From contig CAXXYD010000001.1 in the NCBI GenBank assembly GCA_963675565.2, positions 682,001-746,000 of the forward strand: a DNA stretch of 64,000 nucleotides, given 5' to 3'. Origin of the DNA: JARRKU01 sp963675565 (lineage in GTDB: Bacteria; Desulfobacterota; Desulfobacteria; Desulfobacterales; Desulfosarcinaceae). Below are positions 50,201 through 58,184 of this stretch, piece by piece (position 1 is the stretch's first letter; the number at the start of each line of letters is the position of its first letter). The notes below the pieces were generated by a model. It did not search any database. It was not told the origin of the DNA and saw only the letters and a program-made list of their open reading frames with translations. The position numbers and the translations under genes are program-made.

Positions 50201-51796
50201 CTACTCGACATTTTTAAGCCTACAATAATCCATGTGCTCGCACACATGGTCGGCAAAACCAACACCCGCTTCTTCATATAAACTGTATACGGCATCAATC
50301 CCGGCATCTTTTAAAAGTTGTATCTCATCCTCATAGCGGACAGACGTGGTTATCTGACCCCTGTAACCTCTTTCCTTCATCTGCTGAGCTGAAAATATGC
50401 TTGTCATGGGATCAGGCAGGGCCAGCATAACTAGACAGACCGAGCTTTTGGAAGGTTCGACTCGTTTCCAGAAATCACTGTCACTGGCGTCTCCAAAAAA
50501 TACCCTTCTGCCATTTTTCTGGTGTTCCTCCACTTTTTCCGTATTAAAATCAACACCGATCACAATATTACCGTATCGACGCCTCATTTCATCATAGGCA
50601 CTCGTACCTACGCCGCCCATACCGAGAATCGCAATTTCAGCGTCACCCGGATCAATGGGTTCGTCTTCCGGTAGCCGAGTCGAAGTCTCAAAATATTTCA
50701 GGTGGCCTGAAACACGCGCATATATGCTATGGGAAGCTGCATTCAAGGGTGCGGCCATGATAAAGGTCAATGAAAGCGCAATGGCAATTACCACCAGCCA
50801 TTCACTGCTGATCCAGCCTTTAGCAGCGCCGATTGATCCGACAATAAGGCCAAACTCACTGTAATTCGACAAACTGAGCGACGCAAGTAACGATGTGCGT
50901 GCGCGCAGCCTGAAACGGGTAAGAAGGATAAAAAAAAGCCCGGTTTTGAACGGCATTACCAAGGCCAGCAGCAGCGCGATTGTGAACCCGGTGAGTGTTG
51001 GAGAGCCGGAAATACCGATATTTAAAAAAAAGCCGACCAAAAACAAATCTTTGAATCCAAGCAATCTGTCAGCCAGTTCCTGCGTTTTGGGGTGAGCGGC
51101 GAAAAGCATTCCAACAACCAGTGCACCAAGGTCGCCTTTCAACCCGACAAGCTCAAATCCACTGTAACCGGCAACCGTCATCAGGATACCGAACAGCATC
51201 AGCAGTTCGCCATGACCACACATCGCCATAAGTCTTCCAAGAATAGGCCTTGCAATAAAAAGCGACACTAAAAGAGGGACGGCCCATACAGAAGGAATTT
51301 TTCCTGTGGACGTCGCCAAAAAGACAACCGCAATAATATCCTGCATAATCAGGATGCCGATTGCGGCAGCCGCATGCCGCGAGGACATTTCCTTTTTTCC
51401 CTCTATCACTTTCACGGCAAACACCGTGCTGGAAAAACTCAGGGCGAACGCGATAAGCAGCGAGGTCTGCAAGGTCAATTGATCAAAGAGGGGTATCCTT
51501 GAAAACCCTATCATCCACATCAAAAAAACGAAAATAATGATCGTGAAAATCATGTGAATGGATGTACCGGCCCAGATTTCGGGTTTTGCAAGGCTTTTAA
51601 TCTTTAGCTTCAGTCCGATGGTAAACAGAAGCAGCGTAACACCGGCATCAGCTACGGTTTCCAGTAATTCGCCACCCGTAACACCGATACTGTTCAGTGC
51701 AAATCCGGCCAGCAAATATCCCACAAGAGGAGGCAAACCGATTCTGCTGATAAGAGCACCAAATAAAAATGCTGCCAAAATCCATAATGGGTTCAT
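50201..51796 (-). CDS. Monovalent cation:proton antiporter, CPA2 family with TrkA-N domain (KefB/YbaL-like)
   Basis: 531 residues. Twelve or so membrane helices to about 375, starting FGALISRIGLPPLVGYLLAGF and including SFSSTVFAVKVIEGKKEMSSRHAAAAIGILIMQDI (the antiporter core with the family Gln-Asp). A cytoplasmic NAD-binding Rossmann domain follows, AILGMGGVGTSAYDEMRRRYG and DASDSDFWKRV. It exchanges K+ or Na+ for protons. It is larger than most cassette genes. Start ATG 51796; attC (a) lies just upstream. Confidence 0.88.
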   Translation of the reverse strand: MNPLWILAAFLFGALISRIGLPPLVGYLLAGFALNSIGVTGGELLETVADAGVTLLLFTIGLKLKIKSLAKPEIWAGTSIHMIFTIIIFVFLMWMIGFSRIPLFDQLTLQTSLLIAFALSFSSTVFAVKVIEGKKEMSSRHAAAAIGILIMQDIIAVVFLATSTGKIPSVWAVPLLVSLFIARPILGRLMAMCGHGELLMLFGILMTVAGYSGFELVGLKGDLGALVVGMLFAAHPKTQELADRLLGFKDLFLVGFFLNIGISGSPTLTGFTIALLLALVMPFKTGLFFILLTRFRLRARTSLLASLSLSNYSEFGLIVGSIGAAKGWISSEWLVVIAIALSLTFIMAAPLNAASHSIYARVSGHLKYFETSTRLPEDEPIDPGDAEIAILGMGGVGTSAYDEMRRRYGNIVIGVDFNTEKVEEHQKNGRRVFFGDASDSDFWKRVEPSKSSVCLVMLALPDPMTSIFSAQQMKERGYRGQITTSVRYEDEIQLLKDAGIDAVYSLYEEAGVGFADHVCEHMDYCRLKNVE

Positions 51797-51850
51797 ATTT
51801 TGAGCCCCTTATATGAGGAGAATACGATCATTGATGAATAATTTTTAAGC

Positions 51851-51914
51851 ACACAGCGTTGCGGTTTACTGGCCGCGAGGTACGAGCGGTCCTTTGTGAA
51901 ACCGCTTGTTATGA
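51851..51914 (-). other. Integron attC site (a)
   Basis: Minus strand: TCATAAC, AAGCGGTTT, ACCGC, loop CTCGTACCTCG, GCGG, AAACCGCAACG and a degenerate right core GCTGTGT. Nearly the same inner sequence is found in attC (f). It follows the DUF2867 gene. Confidence 0.7.
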
Positions 51915-51934
51915 AATATTTTAATATTCAAGAG

Positions 51935-52420
51935 CTAACTCATTCTTTTTAATATTGATCTAACCACTAATTTATGCCCTATTCCCACTGGAACAAAATA
52001 TAACTTTCCAAAAATGTTATGAAACTTGACAATAGTACTTAAATATATTTCAGTTATTTCTTCTACTTTCTTTTTCATGACAGATATTCTGTAGTATAAA
52101 TGCTTATCATCTGCCCCCATAACTATTTCATTCTCGTTTTTATCTATCATTGGAACAGGAACAAAGTTGCTTTTAGAGTCTTTTTCAACATCGTTAAATT
52201 TACCAGTATTAAGACCAAACGGTTTTACAAGAAGATAGTAGCGTATTCGTAAAGCAACAATAACCCAACGTGGAAGAGAAAGTATTTTTTCTGATATTCT
52301 TTCAATACTTTCATCATGTTCCACCATAATCATATATGAATCGTGATAATCAACATTGGATAAGCTTTTTGTGATTGAAGTACCAACGGGCAATTTTTTT
52401 AATTTAAATATTTTTGACAT
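51935..52420 (-). CDS. DUF2867-like cassette protein
   Basis: 161 residues from MSKIFKLKK. The family pattern DSYMIMVEHDESIERISEKI, LPRWVIVALRIRYYLLVKPFGL, IVMGADDKHLYYRISV and STIVKFHNIFGKLYFVPV is recognisable. Members occur as single-gene cassettes and in oxidoreductase operons; function unknown. AT-rich relative to the host. GGAGGTCAAATATC precedes the ATG. Confidence 0.75.
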   Translation of the reverse strand: MSKIFKLKKLPVGTSITKSLSNVDYHDSYMIMVEHDESIERISEKILSLPRWVIVALRIRYYLLVKPFGLNTGKFNDVEKDSKSNFVPVPMIDKNENEIVMGADDKHLYYRISVMKKKVEEITEIYLSTIVKFHNIFGKLYFVPVGIGHKLVVRSILKRMS

Positions 52421-52476
52421 GATATTTGACCTCCAGATATTCTTTTTAATCAAATTGGGAAACTAAAAAACAGGAA

Positions 52477-52920
52477 CTATTTTGGTGCTGCTTTCAGAAC
52501 GCAGTGCTCACCGAAGAGGGCCGCTTTTTGGCCCGAATCCGGTGAAGCGACAGTTAATGTTTTCCTTTTTAAATTTGCTAATACCGCGCCGACCTCTGAC
52601 AGAAATAGCATAAGCTTGGCAGTTGTAATTTTACATCGGAATGTAATTTTTCCCGCAAATTCATTCCAAAAGGTAAAATCCAGGTTTTCATCAATTTGAT
52701 AATTGGCGTGAGCCACAGAATTACGCAGTATATGCAGCAAATTGTATTTGAAGTCAGAGTCGAGGTCCGGATCTTTTAGACGCTGAATATGGAATGACTC
52801 TCTTTGTTTCTTTTCATCAATTTTGTTCAGAGCTGAATGCGCTTTGTCTTTTCCAATCCATATCTTCTTGGGAACGATTAAAAGGCAATATAGGAGTGAC
52901 GCTACATGTGCCTGATTCAT
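52477..52920 (-). CDS. HEPN-like protein, possibly 5'-truncated
   Basis: 147 residues. ILRNSVAHANYQID holds the R-x4-H motif of HEPN RNase or RNA-binding domains, within a helical bundle. The frame continues upstream of the ATG with family-like sequence (IVQEAQRTGNWAEAINSICALY) to a TAA at 53007-53009, so the natural start may be lost. It shares an intergenic gap of 57 nt with the DUF2867 gene. Activity is uncertain: HEPN toxins need the intact motif, which is present. Confidence 0.55.
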   Translation of the reverse strand: MNQAHVASLLYCLLIVPKKIWIGKDKAHSALNKIDEKKQRESFHIQRLKDPDLDSDFKYNLLHILRNSVAHANYQIDENLDFTFWNEFAGKITFRCKITTAKLMLFLSEVGAVLANLKRKTLTVASPDSGQKAALFGEHCVLKAAPK

Positions 52921-53299
52921 ATACTCGTATCCCGTTAATTCATAGAGTGCGCATATAGAGTTGATAGCTTCGGCCCAATTGCCTGTTCTCTGCGCCTCTT
53001 GAACGATTTAAGCATTTATGAATGCCCGCTGAGGGATTTCTTTAGCAAGTCTCATTTTCTTGCTTAGTTTCGAAACATACTCTTCAGCGGGATTGGGTAG
53101 ATGCGCCAGTCGCCTGACGCACCCCCCGTTAGAACCCATCGTGCCCAATTAAGGCAATAGGCTCAAGACAGACGCTTCAACATATGTTTTCGGCCTGCAA
53201 ACTCTCTGTCTACGCTTTACAATGGCTGTTACCAGACACTGCACAAGACTCGATAATCGATGTGTCGGGTTACACTTTCGATGCAATCACTCTCAGATG
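52921..53299. other. Cassette debris without intact gene
   Basis: Contains the interrupted upstream part of the HEPN frame and an attC-like half site at about 53090-53152 (GATGCGCC ... GACGCACCCCCCGTTAGAAC). No open gene with a start and ribosome site is visible. Confidence 0.45.
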
Positions 53300-53365
53300 C
53301 CAGTTATTTTACACTTCGTGGCGCACCGCGGCTTTTTGCGCTCCGTTGCGAAAGCCTTGTTATCA
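53300..53365 (-). other. attC-like site (b)
   Basis: Minus strand: TGATAAC, AAGGCTTTCGC, AACGGA, GCGCAAAAAGCC, then a degenerate right half ending near ATAACTG. Directly follows the GNAT gene. One side is atypical. Confidence 0.5.
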
Positions 53366-53369
53366 ATAG

Positions 53370-53915
53370 CTATTCTCTCCAATGCTGCGGTTCATTTAAG
53401 ACTTTCGAGCATTTGACCTTGCCATTAATTCGCCCTAAAATATCACCATTTAATTCTTGTACCATCCAGGCTGCGGAATGTTCTTCGGGTATCGGGTAGG
53501 GCGCTTCAAAGCCCTGCACGCCTGCTGGTTCGAACCTGCAACGCGGGTAATAAGACGGATGACCAAGTACAAACACTAACTCTGTTCCTGCTTTTTGTAA
53601 CTGATTCAATCCTTCATTAATTAATTTTTGTCCGACCCCGCCTTTCTGTGCGGCAGGAAGAATTGCTAACGGAGCTAATATTTGAGCTGATACTGATGTA
53701 TCTGTTTGGGTGATTGTTGCTTTTGTGTAGAGGATATGTCCAATTACCTTATTGTTATCAACAGCTACCAAAGATAGAATTGGTTTTGCTGTTTCGTCAT
53801 CTAATAAGTCGTCGACAAGTTTGGCAATTACGGGACCTTTTTCATTACCAAAAGCTTGCTTGTGAATATTCAGAATTTTATTGCGGTCTGATTCAGTTGT
53901 CTTTCTTATTATCAA
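53370..53915 (-). CDS. GNAT-family N-acetyltransferase (YhbS-like)
   Basis: 181 residues. The start is TTG 53915, chosen because GAGGAG lies 8 nt upstream. Acetyl-CoA-binding motif A: ILAPLAILPAAQKGGVGQKLINEGL. VFVLGHPSYYPRCRFEPAG and the C-terminal block place it in the YhbS-like subgroup. Substrate unknown. A typical single-gene cassette with attC (b). Confidence 0.85.
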   Translation of the reverse strand: MIIRKTTESDRNKILNIHKQAFGNEKGPVIAKLVDDLLDDETAKPILSLVAVDNNKVIGHILYTKATITQTDTSVSAQILAPLAILPAAQKGGVGQKLINEGLNQLQKAGTELVFVLGHPSYYPRCRFEPAGVQGFEAPYPIPEEHSAAWMVQELNGDILGRINGKVKCSKVLNEPQHWRE

Positions 53916-53936
53916 TGATATCTCCTCATTTTGAAT

Positions 53937-54000
53937 TGTTAACGGGCCGATAACCAGCCCGGAAAGGACCCTTGCCTGGTCTGCGTTTATTGGGTTGTTG
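53937..54000 (-). other. Integron attC site (c)
   Basis: Minus strand: CAACAAC, CCAATAAACGCAGACC, AGG...TCC, GGGCTGGTTATCGG and core GTTAACA. The arms pair with one extrahelical base. The stop of the second GNAT gene lies inside it. Confidence 0.7.
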
Positions 54001-54514
54001 TGTTTTCTTTTCTTAAATCAGATTTTGTTTTATTTAGTGTGTACTTATATTGAGTGTCTTTGATTTCGCCTGTACATAGAAATCCCAATTTCATTATAAA
54101 TTTCTTACTTCTTATATTTTCTTCATTGATGAATGCACTAATAATAGATAATCCCATAACATTAAAACCAAATGCTATCACAGGAGCCAATGCCTCTTTC
54201 ATATATCCTTTGCCCCAGAAATCTTTAGATAGGTCGAAGCCTATCTCTGCTTCAGGTTCTTTTTGATTTTGGAGCCAACAATGATAACCACAAGTTCCTA
54301 TAAGTTTAATTGGTTTTTCTTTTAAGAATACCCCCCATCTGCAACCGGTGTCATTCATATGGAAAGTGATAATATCTTCTGCGCTTTCATCTGGTCCAAT
54401 ATCTACAAAACAGGATACTTCAATATCTGAAAAGTGCTCAGCTACAGCTTCAGCGTCTTCGATTGTAAGTATTCTTAAAAATAACCTTTCTGTCTCAATT
54501 TTCGGAAATATCAT
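53987..54514 (-). CDS. GNAT-family acetyltransferase (RimJ/RimL-like)
   Basis: 175 residues. Start ETERLFLRILTIEDAEAVAEHF is the RimJ/RimL-type N-terminus; core EAEIGFDLSKDFWGKGYMKEAL is the acetyl-CoA loop, and IRSKKFIMKLGFLCTGEIKD ends the fold. It acetylates an amine, possibly a ribosomal N-terminus or a drug; unknown. Its last residues are encoded by the attC. Confidence 0.85.
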   Translation of the reverse strand: MIFPKIETERLFLRILTIEDAEAVAEHFSDIEVSCFVDIGPDESAEDIITFHMNDTGCRWGVFLKEKPIKLIGTCGYHCWLQNQKEPEAEIGFDLSKDFWGKGYMKEALAPVIAFGFNVMGLSIISAFINEENIRSKKFIMKLGFLCTGEIKDTQYKYTLNKTKSDLRKENTTTQ

Positions 54515-54529
54515 TTTAATTTTTTAAAA

Positions 54530-54590
54530 ACACAACGCCTGCCTCAGCGGGCGCATGGTCCTCGCGCTCCGTTGAAGGCAGTGGTTAAGT
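54530..54590 (-). other. Integron attC site (d)
   Basis: Minus strand: ACTTAAC, CACTGCCTTCAACGG, loop, CCGCTGAGGCAGGC and core GTTGTGT. Strong pairing of CTGCCTtcaACGG with CCGctgAGGCAG. It lies at the 3' end of the hydrolase gene. Confidence 0.85.
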
Positions 54591-55197
54591 GCAAATTTGT
54601 ATTTTCTATGAACTCGGAACATTCTTTTACATGTGTCATAGCAAGAAGATGGCCGGCATTTAGTACAATCTCGCATCTTGATGGAGGGCAGTCGATTATA
54701 TGGTCCTTTTCTCCATGGATACGGAAAACCTTATCAGTACTTCCTAAATAGCCAGGCCATGATGAAATATACATACACATTGAACGAATGAAATCCGAGT
54801 CTGATGTTGAAAACATCTGTGAAACAATGTTCTCATTTTTTCCAGCCAATCTTTTAACCAACGATATCGGTGTGATTGATACCAAGGGCGATAGGAGAAT
54901 GATCAATTTATTGATTTCGTTTTTAGCAACTGCGCTTCCAATGAGTAGGACAGCCCTAACATTTACAACTGCTGAAATCTCAAGCGCAACCATGCCACCA
55001 AGAGATGATCCGCCAATAATATCGCCATCACTTATTCCATTCTCTTCAACTATTCTTTCTGCAATCTCTCGATAGGAAACTTCATTCCGGTATTCCGGCC
55101 AATTCAAAAAATGGACTTTAAAGTTCAATTCTCTCTTTAGAGAATTATACATTTCTGAAGATGCGCCCATTCCTGGCAAAAGATACCATTCATTCAT
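54544..55197 (-). CDS. Alpha/beta hydrolase
   Basis: 217 residues from MNEWYLLPGM; an in-frame extension to 55257 runs into the group II intron and is rejected. Oxyanion region LLPGMGASSEMY, nucleophile elbow GGSSLGGMVALE (Ser at about residue 68), acid in HGEKDHIIDCPPS and catalytic His in NAGHLLAM. Small carboxylesterase or thioesterase-like enzyme of unknown substrate. The last codons run through attC (d). Confidence 0.8.
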   Translation of the reverse strand: MNEWYLLPGMGASSEMYNSLKRELNFKVHFLNWPEYRNEVSYREIAERIVEENGISDGDIIGGSSLGGMVALEISAVVNVRAVLLIGSAVAKNEINKLIILLSPLVSITPISLVKRLAGKNENIVSQMFSTSDSDFIRSMCMYISSWPGYLGSTDKVFRIHGEKDHIIDCPPSRCEIVLNAGHLLAMTHVKECSEFIENTNLHLTTAFNGARGPCAR

Positions 55198-55213
55198 ATG
55201 CGTCAGACACTTA

Positions 55214-57096
55214 ATCGGGATAGGAAGAGACCTCACGGCCCCTCCCTCCCACACCACCGGGCATACGGATCACGTACCACGGCGGTTCAGTTGATTAAGT
55301 TGGTATCCGAGCAGACTTGGTAAACCCAAGTCGGCAAAATAACGTGCTGGCAGTGCAAAGGCCAGCGCCGGGCTGCGGCTCAGTCTCCATGGTCCGTGGG
55401 CTGATTTACAAGTATTCCAGGCAAGGTCTCGGCTCACGCCAAGCGCGCACAGCCGCCTGTATCCCGCTCTGCCCCACTGCTTCCACAGATAGCAGCGCAG
55501 ACGCCTCTTGATCCATGAGTCGTACTGTCTCATCATGGACTTGACTTGCACGATCCCGTAATACGGCAGCCACCCTTTCAGATAGACCCCAAGCTCCGCT
55601 ATTATCATCTTGATGCTTCTTCCCCGAGTTCGACCTGTTATCTCGCGCACGCGGTTCTTGAGGGCCTTTTCCGCCTTGCGGCTTACCCGCAGGTTCGAGC
55701 GACTGGTTATAGTAAATCCCAGAAAGCTTCGATACCATGGGCGGGCCACTGCGCTTTTGGCCTCGTTCACCTTGAGTTTGAGACGGTGGGACAAAAATCG
55801 GGTAATGCTGGCCCTGACTCGTTGCGCGGCTTTCCAACTGCGTTTATACACGTTACAGTCGTCTGCGTAGCGAACAAATCGGTGGCCTCGCCTTTCCAGC
55901 TCACGATCCAGCTGGTCCAGAAGCAAATTTGCAAACAGCGGTGAAAGAGGGCCTCCTTGCGGGGTTCCGGTCACGGTCTCGTGCAGGGCCTCGTTGATCA
56001 TCACGCCGGATTGTAGATACCGGCGAATCAATCGAAGCACCCGCGGATCTTTGACCCTTTGGCGTATAATTCCCATCAACTTGTCGTGGTCGACGCGGTC
56101 GAAGAACTTCTCCAGATCGATATCGACCAACCAGCGGTAGCCGTCCTGCACGTAATGCTGGGCTTGCCTGACGGCTTGATGGGCGCTGCGGCTGGGCCTA
56201 AATCCGTAGCTGAACTGCGAAAATGTCTCATCCCACTGGTCCTGCAGGATCTGCAGCATGGCCTGTTGGATAAAACGGTCCAGCACGGTCGGGATGCCAA
56301 GCAACCGCTTGCCGCCGCCCGGCTTGGGGATCTCAACCCGTCTTACCGGCTGAGGCTGATAGGTGCCTTCCAGCAATTGGTGCTTGATCGTCGCCCAGTG
56401 CTGCGTCAGATGGTCGGCCAGTTGCTCCGTGCCCATCTGGTCGACACCGGCTGCGCCTTTGTTTTGCTTTACACGTCTTAATGCGCGTTGCAGGTTCTCG
56501 CTTCGTAAAATAAGCTCCATGAGCTGCTCTTTGCCAACCGGACTTTCAGTTGTGGTTGTCGAGGCGAATGCATCTCCCTCAATTGTAAGGGGTAGCCCAA
56601 TCTGGATCGGCTTTACACCCACATGACCTCCATCCTACTCATCCTTTCATACCGTTCGGGCCTTCACCTTGTCTCCCTCTACGATTATCCCGCAGGATCT
56701 CTCGCGGCTCGTTTCCAGGCTACTATGCCCTCTGCTGACTTCTCTCATACGGTCGGGATCGATTGCTCTTTCCCCAGCCAATTCGCCTCGCACGCGACGC
56801 TCCGGGGCAGCATGAGAGATCTCCCAGGGTAAGACACAGAACTTTATTGCGCGTAAACGCCGGATTTATAAAGCACACCCCAGTCGTAGATGGAGGACTT
56901 CATGGTCACGTGCCCACTGGTCCCGAGTGTACCACACCTCATATCCGGTTCCTGTTCGTCGCCCCGCGCTTTTGGATTGGACTTCCTCCAGACCCAGCCT
57001 CACGGCTACGCCCTTGTCCTTTTCCTAGCCTTCGGCTCTACGAATACCTGGCGTGGGGACTTGCACCCCACTAGCTCTGTGCCATGCCTGGCACAC
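55214..57096 (-). mobile_element. Group IIC intron, copy 1 (1883 nt)
   Basis: 5' end GTGTGCC at 57096 and 3' end CCCGAT at 55214 on the minus strand; the domain I-like GTGGGGTGCAAGTCCCC motif lies just inside the 5' end. Joining the exons restores GCGTTAAGT, an attC core box, so insertion was at GT|TA. The RT lies in domain IV. Same length and RT protein as copy 2. Confidence 0.88.
55270..56622 (-). CDS. ltrA: Group II intron reverse transcriptase/maturase, copy 1
   Basis: 450 residues, GTG start. RT motifs: KNKGAAGVDQMG, GKRLLGIPTVLDRFIQQA, FSYGFRPSRSAHQA, WLVDIDLEKFFDRVDHD, TPQGGPLSPLFANLLLD and the catalytic RYADD. A maturase (X) domain and a short DNA-binding tail follow; no HNH endonuclease, as is usual for class C introns. 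It helps the intron splice and reinsert by reverse transcription. Confidence 0.95.
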   Translation of the reverse strand: MGVKPIQIGLPLTIEGDAFASTTTTESPVGKEQLMELILRSENLQRALRRVKQNKGAAGVDQMGTEQLADHLTQHWATIKHQLLEGTYQPQPVRRVEIPKPGGGKRLLGIPTVLDRFIQQAMLQILQDQWDETFSQFSYGFRPSRSAHQAVRQAQHYVQDGYRWLVDIDLEKFFDRVDHDKLMGIIRQRVKDPRVLRLIRRYLQSGVMINEALHETVTGTPQGGPLSPLFANLLLDQLDRELERRGHRFVRYADDCNVYKRSWKAAQRVRASITRFLSHRLKLKVNEAKSAVARPWYRSFLGFTITSRSNLRVSRKAEKALKNRVREITGRTRGRSIKMIIAELGVYLKGWLPYYGIVQVKSMMRQYDSWIKRRLRCYLWKQWGRAGYRRLCALGVSRDLAWNTCKSAHGPWRLSRSPALAFALPARYFADLGLPSLLGYQLNQLNRRGT

Positions 57097-57153
57097 ACGC
57101 CCTGTGTTTGGGGCAGCATGGTCCTCGCCGTCCCCAACACACAGATGTTCTGT
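57097..57153 (-). other. attC site (e), split by intron 1
   Basis: Minus strand: CACAGAAC, TGTGTTGGGGACGG, loop, TGCCCCAAACACAGGGCGT, then the intron; the rest of the core (TAAGTG) is at 55208-55213. It follows the L,D-transpeptidase gene. Confidence 0.8.
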
Positions 57154-57155
57154 GG

Positions 57156-57638
57156 TCATGGTTTAATTTCTATCGGAGTGCCAACATTTACAGCCTCCCA
57201 AATTTCATTCATGGCGCTGTTTGAAACAGCTATACAACCATCAGTCCAATTGAAATTTTGACTAAACCATGCAAGCCAGCCTAAACCATTTTTCTGACCA
57301 TGTATCATGATGGAACCGCCAGGATTGACACCTGCCTCTTTTGCACGTTTATTATCCTCTTTATTGGGATACGAAATGTGGATTGCTTTATAGAATGCAC
57401 TATCGCTCTTCTTATAGTCCAAAATGTAATTCCCCTCTGGGGTTCTTTCATCGCCTTCTTGGTATTTATGCCCTTCTGGATTTGCACCGAATGTTGCCTT
57501 AAACTCACCGATAATTTTCTTATTTTTCATAAGATACAATGTGGATTCTGACTTCACCACTAAAACCTTATCGGCTTTCTCACCTCCGAAAGCACAAAGC
57601 GGCATAAAAAGGATTAGAAAAATGGCTACAATTCTCAT
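57156..57638 (-). CDS. L,D-transpeptidase-like (YkuD) protein
   Basis: 160 residues from the ATG at 57638; the upstream ATG lies inside attC (f). Signal peptide MRIVAIFLILFMPLCAFG. YkuD core: TLYLMKNKKIIGEFKATFG, DERTPEGNYIL, IMIHGQKNG and the catalytic WTDGCIAVSN with His and Cys. It would crosslink or modify peptidoglycan in the periplasm. A compact single-domain cassette form. Confidence 0.88.
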   Translation of the reverse strand: MRIVAIFLILFMPLCAFGGEKADKVLVVKSESTLYLMKNKKIIGEFKATFGANPEGHKYQEGDERTPEGNYILDYKKSDSAFYKAIHISYPNKEDNKRAKEAGVNPGGSIMIHGQKNGLGWLAWFSQNFNWTDGCIAVSNSAMNEIWEAVNVGTPIEIKP

Positions 57639-57646
57639 TTTTATAC

Positions 57647-57710
57647 ACTGAACGTCGCGGTTCACAGGCCGCGAGGTACGAGCGGTCTCTTGTTAAACCG
57701 CATGTTATAC
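57647..57710 (-). other. Integron attC site (f)
   Basis: Minus strand: GTATAAC, ATGCGGTTTA, ACCGC, loop CTCGTACCTCG, GCGG, TGAACCGCGAC, GTTCAGT. Very close in its inner part to attC (a), indicating common origin. It follows the gene at 57714. Confidence 0.88.
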
Positions 57711-57713
57711 AAA

Positions 57714-58157
57714 TTATATTTTTATTATCTGCTTGCAGATGTCGTCGCCGTTTAATATTGATTTTTGCAGCGCCACTTTTACTGGTCGGCCATAAATAGT
57801 TTCAAATATTTGTTTCGTATAGCCTACTGTGCAGTTGCAAAGAAAAGGGTGGTTCACACTTCCATTATTTACCATACCGCATGAGCAATTCTGATATTCT
57901 ATGCAAATATGATTCCCTTGTTTCTGAACGGTAGGCTTATTCTCATATAGTTCTCTGTGGCAAATTTCAAATATTAAATCATCGTCTGTGAGGTCATCAA
58001 CAGACTGACGGACTTTCAAAATTTTACTGTAATCATTTGATGATTTTATGCATTCTCTTCCACAATTTTCAATAATTTCTATAGCAATCTCGTTACTCAC
58101 TGAACTTAATTTGCTCAAAACGGTATTAATCCATTTTGATTTATCATTATTTTCCAT
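57714..58157 (-). CDS. Cysteine-rich cassette protein of unknown function
   Basis: 147 residues. Cysteines at CGRECI (about 32), CHREL (about 66) and ICIEYQNCSCGMV ... FLCNCTVGYTKQIFE (about 84-115). The end (GRPVKVALQKSILNGDDICKQIIKI) resembles V4R/DUF6144-like small-molecule-binding proteins. The resemblance is loose; no function is claimed. AT-rich. Confidence 0.6.
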   Translation of the reverse strand: MENNDKSKWINTVLSKLSSVSNEIAIEIIENCGRECIKSSNDYSKILKVRQSVDDLTDDDLIFEICHRELYENKPTVQKQGNHICIEYQNCSCGMVNNGSVNHPFLCNCTVGYTKQIFETIYGRPVKVALQKSILNGDDICKQIIKI

Positions 58158-58184
58158 TATTATCTTTCACGCTGAGGCTGTATA

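Noticed and set aside
53090..53152. Full attC site
   Set aside because: One core box (GTTAGAA) and a partial stem are visible, but the opposite core is missing; kept only as debris.
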